Of a stretch of DNA of 64,000 nt, positions 28,101 through 37,400 are shown one piece after another; position 1 is the stretch's first letter; each line of letters opens with the position of its first letter. The stretch comes from Doris montereyensis. Its lineage: Eukaryota > Mollusca > Gastropoda > Nudibranchia > Dorididae. The notes under the pieces were generated by a model. The model was given only the letters and a program-made list of their open reading frames with translations, was not told where the DNA came from and did no database searches. The stretch is from positions 741,001 through 805,000 of the forward strand of contig JAXRKP010000001.1 in the NCBI GenBank assembly GCA_037039925.1, given 5' to 3'. The position numbers were made by a program, and so were the translations under genes.

Positions 28101-28888
28101 TAAATATCATGTCTATATGTATCAGCCTCATCATCAGATTCCATCGCTAATGTAAACAAACCAATAAAACAAGAAAAATCGCTGTTCAAAACACTCAACA
28201 AAATCTGCCGTAGTCGAATAAAGCGTCGTAAGCAAAGGGGAGCTACTCCCGAATTACTACAGGCACTGAAAATAAAGAATTTGCCTTTTAAATGGTCCTT
28301 ATTTGGAATTCACTTTTGGCGAATGTCGCATTGCCTTTCGGCGAATATAGCAACCAAAGGGTTAATTGATGTCTGAAGTCTTTTTAAATTATTGCTAGTC
28401 AATTTCATGTAGCTTTCTCAGATTTATTGAATCTTTAAGATTTTCAAAGGTAAAATTTTCTCTTTAAGTTACCACGTGCTTGTATTATCACCTGTTCCTC
28501 TTCATGCTGTAGAAGTCAGGATAAACTGCACCATCTCTTTCGACCATAATGCTCTTGAAGGAGGAGTCTTACTTTTTTCTTTTATGCTATTGTTGTGCAG
28601 CTTTCTTTCCCAATCAACCTTGTCAATAAAATTTGCCTCTCTTGACTCTGACATAGGCGTGCCCTACAGTGAACACAGCAGTTTTACGGAGCTGAAACGT
28701 TTTGTGCAGTTTTTAGGGCCCAGAAAATATTACCAACGGTGAATAACGGCAACCCCGCAAGCCGCAAGAAAATGGAGGACATTTTCAGAGTATGGGAAAA
28801 GGAAAAGCGAGATTCTGTGACCGAAGTCTCACCGATAAAAGCATCATCGCTTTGCCAGCCTGTAATGGATTTGTGGATGGCATCGTAG
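15338..28888 (+). CDS. DCLRE1A: DNA cross-link repair 1A protein (SNM1A), nine exons
   Basis: A nuclear 5'-3' exonuclease of the metallo-beta-lactamase/beta-CASP family that digests past interstrand crosslinks. Nine exons can be placed with GT-AG borders and compatible phases, giving about 830 residues (human protein about 1040). The start is in exon 1, where [12 protein letters not shown] matches the known N-terminal EEDIWEY motif. Exon 2 is long, disordered and carries SIM- and PIP-like motifs. Exons 3-9 form the catalytic core: [16 protein letters not shown] (motif 2, zinc ligands), NHCPGA (motif 3), HTGDFR (motif 4), LDTTYC (motif A), PTGWTHS (motif B) and YSEHSS (motif C). All catalytic residues are intact. 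About seven single-base frameshifts break the frame, several at homopolymers. Assembly indels are the likeliest cause, pseudogenisation the alternative. Confidence 0.93.
15688..16742. mobile_element. hAT-type element in DCLRE1A intron 1
   Basis: Ends are CAGGGTTGCCAA and TTGCAACCCTG (inverted). GTGTACA flanks both sides (15681-15687 and 16743-16749), a 7-of-8-base hAT-style target duplication. About 1.06 kb with no transposase frame and a (CT)n microsatellite inside. Confidence 0.8.
15990..16108. repeat. (CT)n microsatellite
   Basis: CTGTCT and CT dinucleotide tract inside the hAT element. Confidence 0.95.
17363..18710 (+). CDS. DCLRE1A: DCLRE1A exon 2 (long N-terminal exon)
   Basis: Acceptor CATTTTGCAG, donor CCAG|GTAAAA. 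Contains a SIM-like [11 protein letters not shown] (about 17431-17463), a basic patch (GRGKKRSS), a PIP box QNSLKDYY (17718-17741), a PIP-like QTSLYSFL (17417 bases further in the window frame, 18417-18440) and the catalytic-domain entry CPFYKKIPG. Frame changes occur at the A9 run 17540-17548, near 18040, near 18115 (T6 run) and near 18445. Confidence 0.85.
19771..19903 (+). CDS. DCLRE1A: DCLRE1A exon 3 (zinc-ligand motif 2)
   Basis: Starts [12 protein letters not shown] after the ATGTAG acceptor. After a one-base shift at the GGG of 19803-19805 it continues [18 protein letters not shown], with the H-x-H-x-D-H zinc site encoded at 19838-19855. Donor CAG|GTAAGA. Confidence 0.9.
20509..20628 (+). 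CDS. DCLRE1A: DCLRE1A exon 4
   Basis: [14 protein letters not shown], then, after one extra base in the AAA at 20551-20553, [11 protein letters not shown] and LTLMEAN. The final CA completes the motif 3 His codon with the first base of exon 5. Length 120, consistent with a single-base insertion. Confidence 0.88.
20892..21252 (+). mobile_element. tRNA-derived SINE in DCLRE1A intron 4
   Basis: The head has an A-box-like GTGTAGCTGAACC and a B-box-like GGTTGAAACCC. The middle has CTCACTTGACTCAGGTG followed by AGTACCCAGCTATAGAT. The tail is (ATCC)n-like. The middle resembles the SINE at 48271-48518, suggesting a shared central domain. Confidence 0.75.
21422..21565 (+). CDS. DCLRE1A: DCLRE1A exon 5 (motifs 3 and 4)
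   Basis: Fully open: [15 protein letters not shown], then [13 protein letters not shown] and DELYLDT. Carries the HCPGA His (split codon) and the motif 4 Asp. Donor AC|GTAAGT. Confidence 0.95.
21605..21937. mobile_element. hAT-like MITE in DCLRE1A intron 5
   Basis: Left end CAGGGTCCTCACTGGGTCGG. The right end in reverse complement is CATAGCACTCATCCGGGAAA, giving imperfect inverted ends of about 30 bp. No clean target duplication. Confidence 0.5.
22100..23030. other. DCLRE1A intron 5, remaining sequence
   Basis: AT-rich intronic DNA. An open frame at 22283-22528 shows no recognisable protein. Nothing else is supported. Confidence 0.4.
23031..23176 (+). CDS. DCLRE1A: DCLRE1A exon 6 (start of beta-CASP)
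   Basis: Completes [16 protein letters not shown] and encodes [13 protein letters not shown], conserved in SNM1A. Open throughout, ends in phase 1 at TCAG|GTAAAT. Confidence 0.95.
23214..23229. repeat. Run of 16 G
   Basis: Homopolymer in intron 6, shortly after the exon 6 donor. Confidence 0.95.
23300..25340. other. DCLRE1A intron 6, repeat-derived DNA
   Basis: A repeat near 23330-23480 carries GCCATAAAAACGGCCGCCAT and recurs near 53900. Nothing else in the intron could be assigned; a moderately GC-rich patch lies at 24600-24880. No exon is apparent. Confidence 0.4.
25341..25495 (+). CDS. DCLRE1A: DCLRE1A exon 7 (beta-CASP)
   Basis: Acceptor CTACCTTTAG. Encodes [18 protein letters not shown] and [12 protein letters not shown]. 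Open throughout and in phase with its neighbours. Confidence 0.93.
25620..25710. repeat. GA-rich tract in intron 7
   Basis: Interrupted (GA)n with a G9 run, intronic. Confidence 0.85.
25940..26090 (+). mobile_element. LINE fragment (same family as 6244-8420)
   Basis: Encodes [19 protein letters not shown] and, after stops, LTWFGSVNR, matching the AEMKYLREVGK and LRWFGHVNR blocks of the larger LINE copy. Confidence 0.65.
26643..26784 (+). CDS. DCLRE1A: DCLRE1A exon 8 (motif B)
   Basis: Acceptor CTCCATTACAG. Encodes [14 protein letters not shown] with the motif B His and ends VTLYG. Donor TATG|GTAAGC. Confidence 0.95.
27726..28361 (-). mobile_element. piggyBac-type non-autonomous element with transposase N-terminal remnant
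   Basis: Perfect inverted ends CCCTTTGGTTGCTAT (27726-27740) and its complement, flanked on both sides by TTAA (27722-27725 and 28362-28365), the piggyBac target. Inside, a minus-strand frame (27821-28201) encodes an acidic stretch, [20 protein letters not shown], resembling the acidic N-terminal part of piggyBac transposases. The DDD catalytic core is absent. 636 bp, in DCLRE1A intron 8. Confidence 0.85.
28657..28888 (+). CDS. DCLRE1A: DCLRE1A terminal exon (motif C, stop)
   Basis: [20 protein letters not shown] with the motif C His. An A appears missing in the A4 run 28724-28727. In the shifted frame the conserved tail ([20 protein letters not shown]) follows and ends at TAG 28886-28888. 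As written, the frame stops at 28741-28743. Confidence 0.9.
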
Positions 28889-28929
28889 ATGATAATCGTT
28901 GTTTAATGTCAGAAATGACAATTTTAAGT

Positions 28930-29310
28930 GTTCAGATGAACTGAGAGAGAGACAGAGTGTGTGTATGGAATGAGAGAGATAGAAATGAAATTTAGAAGAT
29001 TATTTTGTAATGAGAGAATGATAAAGATGAAATTTATAAAGGTAGGGAATGAGAGAGGTAGAGATCAAACTTAGAAGATAAAGACAGTGTGTAAAGATGA
29101 TGATGATGAGGTAAGGAAGAAGAAAGATTGAAAGAAGAATGAAGTGCAGAAGACGGCATGAGATAATGAGAGATAATTCACATAGATCTAATGATGAAAT
29201 GTTGAATGTGTTGGGAAGAAAAGAAGTTAAAATGCAAAAAATAGAAATGAAAAAGTCAGATAACATTGAAATGTTTAATATCAGGATGAAACAAGAGTTT
29301 GGGATTGGGA
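28930..29310. other. Purine-rich sequence downstream of DCLRE1A
   Basis: GA/AT-rich with many AGATGA and GAAATG words, probably part of the DCLRE1A 3' UTR or a degenerate repeat. Open frames lack recognisable domains. Confidence 0.35.
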
Positions 29311-29750
29311 AAGCATTGAAAAGGGTGTGCCACAAGAATCCATTCTAGGTCCTTAATTATTTAATGTTTTTTTTAATCAATGATATATTTCTATTCATCA
29401 GAGAGGGAACTCTGTAGTTATGCAGATGATAACACATCGTCTTACAGTCATCCTGACTTTAGCATGCTTGTAAATACTTTGGAACAAGAAAGCAGTGTAC
29501 TAATAAACTAGTTCCACATGAACTGTATGCAAACAAATCCAGAAAAATTCCAGACCCTTGCGCTAGGCAAATGGACATTTTCCAAAGTCTATATATCTTG
29601 TGAAGAAACTGTCAAACTATTAGGAATAGAGATAGATTATCAAAGTTTGACGTCCACATAAAGATAATTTGTTGCAAGGTCTGTCAACAACTTGATGTGT
29701 TGAAGAGAATCGGTAGATATCTCTCAAAATTAAACAATAAGGTATGAGAG
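29310..29750 (+). mobile_element. LINE reverse transcriptase fragment (second LINE family)
   Basis: Plus-strand translation with stops gives GVPQESILGP, LFNVFF, REGTLCSYADDNTSSYSH (the YADD catalytic box), NCMQTNPEKFQTLALGK and ISCEETVKLLGIEIDYQ, typical of CR1/Jockey-like LINEs. Only the palm and thumb part is present and it is broken. Confidence 0.85.
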
Positions 29751-30149
29751 ATGAAAGAAGAGAGGGAGGACTGAAATATTGAGTATGGGATTCACTGCTA
29801 TATGTACCTCATCCACCACATTATTATAGAAGCCAACCAGTACATGAAGAATATATTAAGTTAATGTTATTTTGGCTTTGTCCTCAACTCATTCCCTACT
29901 TGATCTAGAGACCCTGATTGATTATACCTGGACACACCCATTTTCAAGAAAAGATGTAGGCAAACAAAAAACGACAGGAATATTTGTACAAACCTTGTAA
30001 ACAAATTTTGTAAAGGATGCGTTTAGACTTGACCCGGAAACGGTCTAAGGTCGCTGAATAAAACGCTGGATAAAGGGATTGAACTAGAAGAAAGTAGATT
30101 TATCAAGCCCATTCTTGTGGCTCGAAGTACAGCCTTAACAAATGGTACG

Positions 30150-30480
30150 AGCCGATTTTTCCGGCTCAAAGTAGGCACATAATTAAGCCTCTATTTCTTT
30201 TGAAAAGTATGCTAATATGAGGGTTATCTGTCATTTTTGTTTAAAGAAACCCAAAGTCAACGGCAGAGACTCGGAGAGATTGGAATGAAAGTTCAGAACT
30301 GCCATTCAGAATTCACAAAATTGCCATCACACTTTGCCAGAAAGACCAGTGATTGGCGTATTTTTTGTTCATTATCTTTCAGGTTAAATTATCAAAGTTT
30401 TCTGGAATATTACGAGGCGTTTTGCAAGTTAGAATGACATTGTGTAGTTTGCACGGTCAGAATCTGTTTTACGATTTGAA
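30150..30480 (+). repeat. Dispersed repeat (copy 1, shared with ~57000-57240)
   Basis: Contains TTTGCCAGAAAGACCAGTGA and TTTTCTGGAATATTACGAGG, which reappear on the minus strand at 57000-57240 and in part at 49150-49240. No terminal repeats were defined. Confidence 0.6.
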
Positions 30481-30483
30481 TAG

Positions 30484-30605
30484 GTTGGCAGCTATGTATT
30501 ATCTTGTGATTTCGTCAAGGTGACATAAGAGGAAACAACAGGATGGAAGACACACTAAAGAGTCAAGTAATAGGACCTACCACTACCAGTAGCGCCTACC
30601 AACCG
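30484..30605. repeat. ~130 bp dispersed repeat, copy 1
   Basis: Divergent copy of the family with core GTGATCTCAGGGTGAATTAA followed by GAGGAAACA, AGATGAAAG, then a CCTACC and CAACCGC end. It directly follows the previous repeat. Confidence 0.5.
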
Positions 30606-31450
30606 CACACTTGAGTATGGAATATTATTAGGGAGATACACTTACTGTATCGTATAGATGAACTTTGAAAGGTTGGGTTGTAAATAGAAAGATAAGGATG
30701 AAATGATAGAGGTCGGGATAGAATCAGGGCTAGACATAAACAAAATTTGGTTGCACAAAGAACATACACAGTAAGATAATAAAATCTAGAATTGAAAACA
30801 AAAAGAATATTTGGATTACAGATGGAGAGAAAAAAGATGGGGAGAGGAGTTAAAGAAGATACAGAGATAAAGATAAAATGACTATAACTTTTGCAGCGGA
30901 GAAAGTGTCAGAAGAAGGGTAAGGAAATATGAAAATTTGGATGAAAATGAAAGTATGAAAATATTGTTTCTCAGCTCAGGGATGAAAGACAAAACAAGGC
31001 TGAAATCATAAATGGAAAGAATTTCGAATATATGGATGTTGTAACCAACTGATTGTGTTTTGCTTTTATGTGTTTTTTCAATGAGTGCTTTATGTATCAG
31101 TATTTTAGATAATTACAAGTAAAAAACAATACAAGAGATTAATTTTCTTATTGACAATTTTACAACACTGTAGGCATTAATCTATTTATGTATATTTGTT
31201 TATACTGCTTTAATTAATGCATACACTAATTGTACCCAGTCCTCTATACAAGTTAAGTGTAACAAACATTTTCATGATGTTAAAGGCTCAAACTGTTGTT
31301 ATATATTTAAGTTTAAAAAGTAATTTTTATCATTTAGACTGAGAACCATTCATGTGTTATGTAAATATGCCATATTTTTCAAAATATCTACACGTATTGC
31401 AAATAAAAATTGTTAATGTCGTTTTAATGTACTAACGGCATGACTTCAAC
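30606..31450. other. Intergenic DNA
   Basis: AT-rich; nothing gene-like or clearly repetitive is seen. Confidence 0.4.
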
Positions 31451-31454
31451 TATG

Positions 31455-31680
31455 CACTTGTAGGTCGAGTTTGCTTGGCAAGAAGGGCCTTACTCTCCTT
31501 TTAGTAAGAAAAAGTAAAGATCCTTTAAGGCCATTACAGCCAATGGAGCCGGAGCATATCCAGGTTTTTGTAGAATGAAGCGGAACAGGTGAAAATAATC
31601 ACCTCCTGTACAGGACGCTAGTCTGACGCAGGGTTTTTACTCCCAAGCTAGTGCTTGCACCCATTTGCATCTGTTAAACA
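31455..31680 (-). mobile_element. SINE copy lacking its tRNA head (family of 48271-48518)
   Basis: Reverse complement of the 48.3-48.5 kb SINE body: GGCTGTAATGGCCTTAAAGG, the CACCTGTTCCGCTTCA region and GGGAGTAAAAACCCTG are all recognisable. The tRNA-like head is missing. Confidence 0.75.
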
Positions 31681-31947
31681 ATAAAAATTTTTGTACCTCA
31701 AGCCTTCAGAAGAGATAGGTGTTGTGTGTTCTGTATATATACCGTATGAAAACGACCCAAAACAAACTACACATTTGTTGCAGGCATAAAACAGTTTTAT
31801 GTTTTGAATAAGGATACCGAGGCACATGGGCAGCTGCTTATTTAAATTGTTAGCCGAAGCATTTTTTTGAATTTTTAGTCATTTTGGGTCAAATTCATTG
31901 ATTTGTCTCTTCAAAAGGGTGTTTTTTTATATTTATAATATATAATA

Positions 31948-32114
31948 CAGTAGTCGCTGGATAAACACTCGCCCTTTTTTTTTTTTTGGCATAGGAAAAA
32001 GCGTGCTTTTATGCATACCGTGTGTTTATGAGAACACTTTTATTATATAGTAAAAATTTGGTCAGTAGATGTAGGCATGTGTTTATACAGTGTGCTTTTA
32101 TCCAGAGACTACTG
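31948..32114. mobile_element. Mariner/pogo-like MITE
   Basis: CAGTAGTCGCTGGATAAA at the left and TTTATCCAGAGACTACTG at the right are inverted repeats. A TA precedes the left end and TGTA follows the right end. 167 bp without coding capacity. Confidence 0.7.
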
Positions 32115-32214
32115 TGTATATCAATAGCCTTTCAATTCCTCTACATTGATGTTTGTCACAGGTGTTTGTAATGTAATGTAGTTTTAAACTGTTTTCTTGT
32201 ATCATTAACTCTTT

Positions 32215-32463
32215 GGCATTAGAAGACACACAAGTGTGTCACTGTCATGTTCCATCAATTTTTTAACATAATATTATACATGTGATGTATATAATTTTCA
32301 AGTTGTCATTTTTGTTCACGATGACACCATCAATTCCTCTACAGGCATTAGAAGACACACTTTTGTGTGTCATGGTTCCTTTAATTATTTATTATACGCA
32401 TGTTTATGAATTCTCAGATTGTCGTTTTTGTTCAAGATGACACCATATTTTGTGTGTCAACTT
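32215..32463. repeat. Tandem duplication of a ~128 bp unit
   Basis: GGCATTAGAAGACACAC begins both units (32215 and 32344). Each has a GACACAC-GTGTGTC palindrome and a TTTTTGTTCA(C/A)GATGACACCAT block. Confidence 0.75.
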
Positions 32464-34030
32464 TTTAAAATAAGTGATAATCTTTCTTATCACTATTATT
32501 AGGGCTGAATTCCTACCTCATCTTTGTATTTGTATGATGCGTAGATATTTTTTTATGCATGATGAGATGTTGCTGAGCCTTTTGTAATGCTTAATAATAA
32601 TAAAAAAAGATTATGAGGAAGAAATAATGGTGTTTTCTTTTTTATATATATTAATATTGCCATTGAATGTGTCATTTTTTTTGGTGCTATTTGCGCATGT
32701 TGCTATGTGTTTTCAGATAAGTAAATATCTCTATTTTTCATGTATATATTTCATTATATTAATTCATTATAATCTGAGTAATAGAATTTCATGATTTTCT
32801 TGGCATAAATACTGACAGAAGGTTGCAATTTCTTGCTGCCAGAGCAGTTCCCCTAATGGGCCTTGTTGTTCAAGCCATTGCACCTTGTGGTTAGGACACT
32901 GAAGTCCGTGACCGGTCCTAGAAATCTTCCACTTCCAGACGTCTCTCTCTTCAACCACCACCTACTTTCTGTGGTTTTACATAACCCTGATTGGGAGTTG
33001 GAGGCTAAATCTGTACTCCTAACTTGCCTAAGGGTGTCCCATAGGCTCTTGGAGGGAAGAAGGCGCCTTACATCGTCCAAGGAGCTAGGCATGAGCTAGA
33101 TATAGGAATGAGAACCAAATAGGATCCAGGCCATCCCAGACGATAGTGACTCACTTTATAAAGAAAGATCTCGGTACCAAAAAGCAGAGGAAGACATACA
33201 TATAAAGTCTTACTTAACAACTGGGCCACAAGTAGGAACATCTGCAAAAATAACTTCATCACATCCTCAAATGATAATATGACATAGAAGAATGGAGATC
33301 CATGATCGCCAATGTCTACCCTAGAGTAGACTCAGCACATAAAGAAGAAGAAAAGGATTCAGGTTCAGTGTTTGTTTGACAAGGCAGAGGGCTTGGGGTT
33401 GGAATCCTTGTATAGCCGAAGCTACTAATAATATTTATGCAGTGTTTATGCAGATTTATTTCGACAACAAAAGTCAACTTGGAATTTTAGGTAGGCTGAA
33501 TTAACTTGGATCTAACAAGTATCAAACCAAACCTTCGAAGGTGGGTGAAACTTTAAAAAAAAAAAAAGAAGCATTGTGCATTAACAATCCCTTAGTAGTC
33601 TAAAAGGATGTCAGGTCATCGACTGCTTGGAAAAGCTACAGGACAGATGGATGTTGAAGTGAGTAAAGGAAAGAATGAGGTTTCATTAATGCAGTCATTG
33701 CAAAAAGACAGCCTTTAGAATATGGAACAAATTGTTTTTAAAATTTTGACAGATTTCAAAGAGATGTAAATAACAATTCATTAAATCCAGACTTAACCTC
33801 TGTGATCACGGATGTGTACTCACTGAAGTGTTGGCAGTTTTATGGGGGTTTTTTCAATGTTTTTTCTTTTCTATGTATTGCTTTATACAGGTATATATTT
33901 TTAACTTTCACTAGCGGCATCATATCTTTCTCTTTCCCGTATAAAATTCTATAAGATCTATTTTGTCATATAACACGGAGAAGAGAAAATAATATATTTT
34001 TTTTGTGATTCATCATCAAGTTCACACATT
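32464..34030. other. Intergenic DNA, unassigned repeats
   Basis: A moderately GC-richer segment at 32840-33300 may be a transposon relic (ends in GAAGAAGAAG). 33360-33420 has a weak tRNA-like look. No gene is supported. Confidence 0.35.
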
Positions 34031-34318
34031 AGGAGGAAACTCTGTAGTCCAGAGGCAAGGTGTCGGCCTCTCAACTGAAAGGCCATGGGTTCAAGCCCTG
34101 ACAGTTAAAAAATGTTCATGATTTTTTTCGAGTAAAATCTACACAGTCCAGGTAGGTGGTACCACATCTAGTCCAATCAGAAATGGACAATAAAAAGGAG
34201 GTCCCTTGTGCAGATCACAACACTAAGTGTTAAACATCCCTTGGTTGTATACAGTGACAGTCCGGGCAAAATAAAAGAAATCCCCCCGATTGTGGATAGG
34301 GCTAAGATCAAATCAAAA
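34031..34318 (+). mobile_element. tRNA-derived SINE, intact copy
   Basis: A-box region CTGTAGTCCAGAGGCAAG and B-box GGTTCAAGCCC, a ~150 bp body and an AATCAAATC-type tail. TCACACATT flanks both sides (34022-34030 and 34319-34327), a target-site duplication from retroposition. Other copies: 49962-50272, 37190-37400 and part at 2280-2400. Confidence 0.85.
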
Positions 34319-34327
34319 TCACACATT

Positions 34328-35825
34328 GGGCCACAGAATGAAATGCATCACACAAGAAAAATAAAAGATTTTTGTTTCATCATATTTAATACTTTTACTT
34401 TTATCATAGGGAATATTTGATGTAGAACGAATGAAAATGATTGTTTTATTTATCTTGTCAATTCCTGAGTGGCCCAGGCTCTTACACATCATAATACACA
34501 CCATCTGCCGCACCCATTCCTCCAATGGGAAAAACATTGCATCCCCCCTCATTTCAAAGTCACAGGACAGTAAACATCCGATTTCTATGGCATTTTTTCA
34601 GGAATCACAAGTCAATACAAGACAAAAACATAGGTGGAAACGCTTTGATAACATTTTTATCTTCGGACAACAATTTATTTTCAAAGAAAATGTGTTGGGT
34701 ACTAAGGAAGAGAAAATGAGTCCAAATACATCTTTCATCATCCTTCCTTTTATACCAAGAGATTATTGGAACATTACAAATTGAATACTATAATAGCATG
34801 CAAGATTATTAGCATTGTTATCATTATTAATATTACAATTTTGGTAAATCAAATTCAAATTTTTGAAGTCTGAAAATGAGCGAAGGAAGCTGAGGGAAAA
34901 ATGCCAAATCCTAAAATAAATCGTAAGTATTTACATATACATGTATTTCAATTATAGTCCTTCTGTCTGAAGCTGCCCAAAAGATCTATGTACATGGCTT
35001 TAGTTACATTGATGTAGCCTTTATTATTTTTCTTTTTTTTTCAAGTCCACACAACATCCATACTGCTGGCAAATGTTCATTTTGTTCCATGCCATATTGT
35101 AGTCAATGATAACGCTATATATACACTCTTCTTACTGTAAAGCACTCATGTGTCAGTGCTTCCACCCAGTAACTTTCTAAATGTATTAGCCACTCAAAAT
35201 CATCCCTAACATTCAAACAAGATTTGGCAGTGTTAGATCTGATAACATTACATTCATTTCACTTCTGTGAACATGAATCGCGATTCAAGTTAAGAAAACA
35301 ATACTGTCCCAATTGAATTTCCTGTCTCAAGTTGAGATTGAGAGTTACGATTAAGTATTTCAGTGGAAAGTAAGTTGCAACTTTCATTTTATAAGTTGAT
35401 TTCAACAAATCTGTTTTCAGTATAAACATTTCATTGAATTCTGCCCGTATAATACCTTCAATAACTTTATCGACTGTGACACTGAAGTCTGCTCCCGTGA
35501 AATTTCAAAGAATTTCTTTTTTTCAGAGTTGAATTCTGAAAACTGAAACAAACCAACAATGCCTCGAAACCTGCCAATATCTTGCACCAAAAACAAAGCA
35601 ACCATACACACAAACAAATACCATCAGCTGCATAGATAATTTTTCGCATAAGGTTTACAATTACAAATAAATCAATTTTTCTTTTCTTTCATCAGCAAAA
35701 AATTAATTGAAAGTTTCTCAATGCAGATGTTCATAAAAAGCCTGATACTGATGATACCTTATCTCTGCTAATTAGAAACAATTTCAATCTGAGAATTTTT
35801 AATTTATCTTTCAAAAGAGGTTCAA
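34328..35825. other. Intergenic DNA
   Basis: AT-rich; short open frames only. Nothing recognisable. Confidence 0.4.
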
Positions 35826-35960
35826 TTGACATTTACCCAACCCACCACATGTGGTGATCTCAGGAGTGAGTTAAGAGGAGTCGACAAGATGAAAGATATG
35901 TGAATGAGTGATGAGAAAGAAGGACATACCAGCAGAGCCCACCAACTGCCCACTAGTTAA
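35826..35960. repeat. ~130 bp dispersed repeat, copy 2
   Basis: TTTACCCAACCCACCACATG, GTGATCTCAGGAGTGAGTTA, AAGATGAAAGATATG and CCCACCAACTGCCCAC follow the family consensus in order. Confidence 0.75.
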
Positions 35961-37189
35961 AAAAAAAAAAGGCAAATGTGAATTTCAAGCAGGTGTGCTC
36001 TACATCTCCTGGCCCTGTCATCATCATCACCAGCTACAAGGCTACCCAACAAATAACAACAAAAAACCCCACAACAAAACAAGCGATATTTTACTTGTGA
36101 CTTTTTAGTCTTCTCTTTCTAGTAGGAACATCAATATTTATAACAAAAGGCATCTCTTAGAAATGATGTATTAAAAGAGATACTGGTTAGTTTTACATTC
36201 AAACAAACTTCAGTCATACCGTACTGAAAACATTAGTCACAAAAGTAACTAAAAGTAAGGAAGAAAGAGGAATCCATCCATCTCAAACTTGTACTGAAAT
36301 TTACAAATATAGTTAGACAGTGGATGAAACAAAGCAAAGAAAATAATTCAGGGAGAAAGAGTAGTGATGTGAAAGAAAAGTCACTTTTCTTTTTTCTCCT
36401 GGAAAAGTGAAGCTTCAAACATGAAAAGATGGTACAAAAGAAGTAACCAAGCCAGATTCAACAACCATCCACTCATAATAATAATAATATATACAACAAG
36501 CACAAGTTTATTGTTTGTGCTAAACATAAAATCAACTTTCTATCACACATAAACAGAAATGCTTAAAGGGAATTTGTTTCTTCAGTGAGAAAAATTCTAT
36601 TTTTTTCTCTTTAGAATTACTTTTACTACACGCAACATAGAAAAACCATCTTGGATTTTCTCAACATACAAAAGACTCAAAATCTCTGCTATTTACCGAA
36701 ATATTTTTTTAAATTCTTTTTTAATTCTGTCATTAAATCATGGACAAGTCAATACATTTTTTCCACACCCACCTGAATTCAACCTCATTTTAGGCCTTTA
36801 GAATATCTTTTACTAAACAAAAACAACATAATTTTGCATGATTCACAAAAAGTTGGAGCATCGACATATGACAAAGTATGAAATATTCTTTCATAAATGT
36901 TCACATTTTTAGGTCATGTCAAGTAGCATCCCCCCCCTTAAATGTATACTGAATACTAAACTGTACAAGAGAGTCCAACCTTTATATCTTTCAGCATATC
37001 ATCAGAAAACAAGACAGGAACAATACAAAATCAGTAACATCTGGACCAACTTTTAAAAAATAATTAATATATAAATAATTTCCCCACACTGCTGGCAGAA
37101 AAGAAATATTCCTCAACTGTTCAAGATTTGTCTTGCAATGTGATAGCTCTTAGACATTGAAATATAACACTTGTATTCAAACTGAGTAG

Positions 37190-37400
37190 AGAAAAGTAAT
37201 ATTCTCTATTACTCACACCAGATGGCGACTGCATTTGATTTGATTTGATTTTACCCACATCCATAACTAGGACAATCTCTGGGGTTTTGGTAGGATTTTT
37301 AATTTGCCTGGACAGGACCTCCATTTTATCGTTCATCTTTGATGGGGACTAGGTGTTGATCTGCCTACCTGGGCCGTAAGAAAAATGTTCAACCGACCGA
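37190..37400 (-). mobile_element. SINE copy, 5'-truncated (family of 34031-34318)
   Basis: Minus-strand reading gives CCCAGGTAGGCAGATCAAC, GATAAAATGGAGGTCC, then GGATGTGGGTAAAATCAAAT with repeated AAATC at the tail. The tRNA head is absent. Confidence 0.75.

Noticed and set aside
29139..29348. Lys/Glu-rich open frame downstream of DCLRE1A
   Set aside because: Purine-rich composition explains it; the LINE fragment begins within its end.
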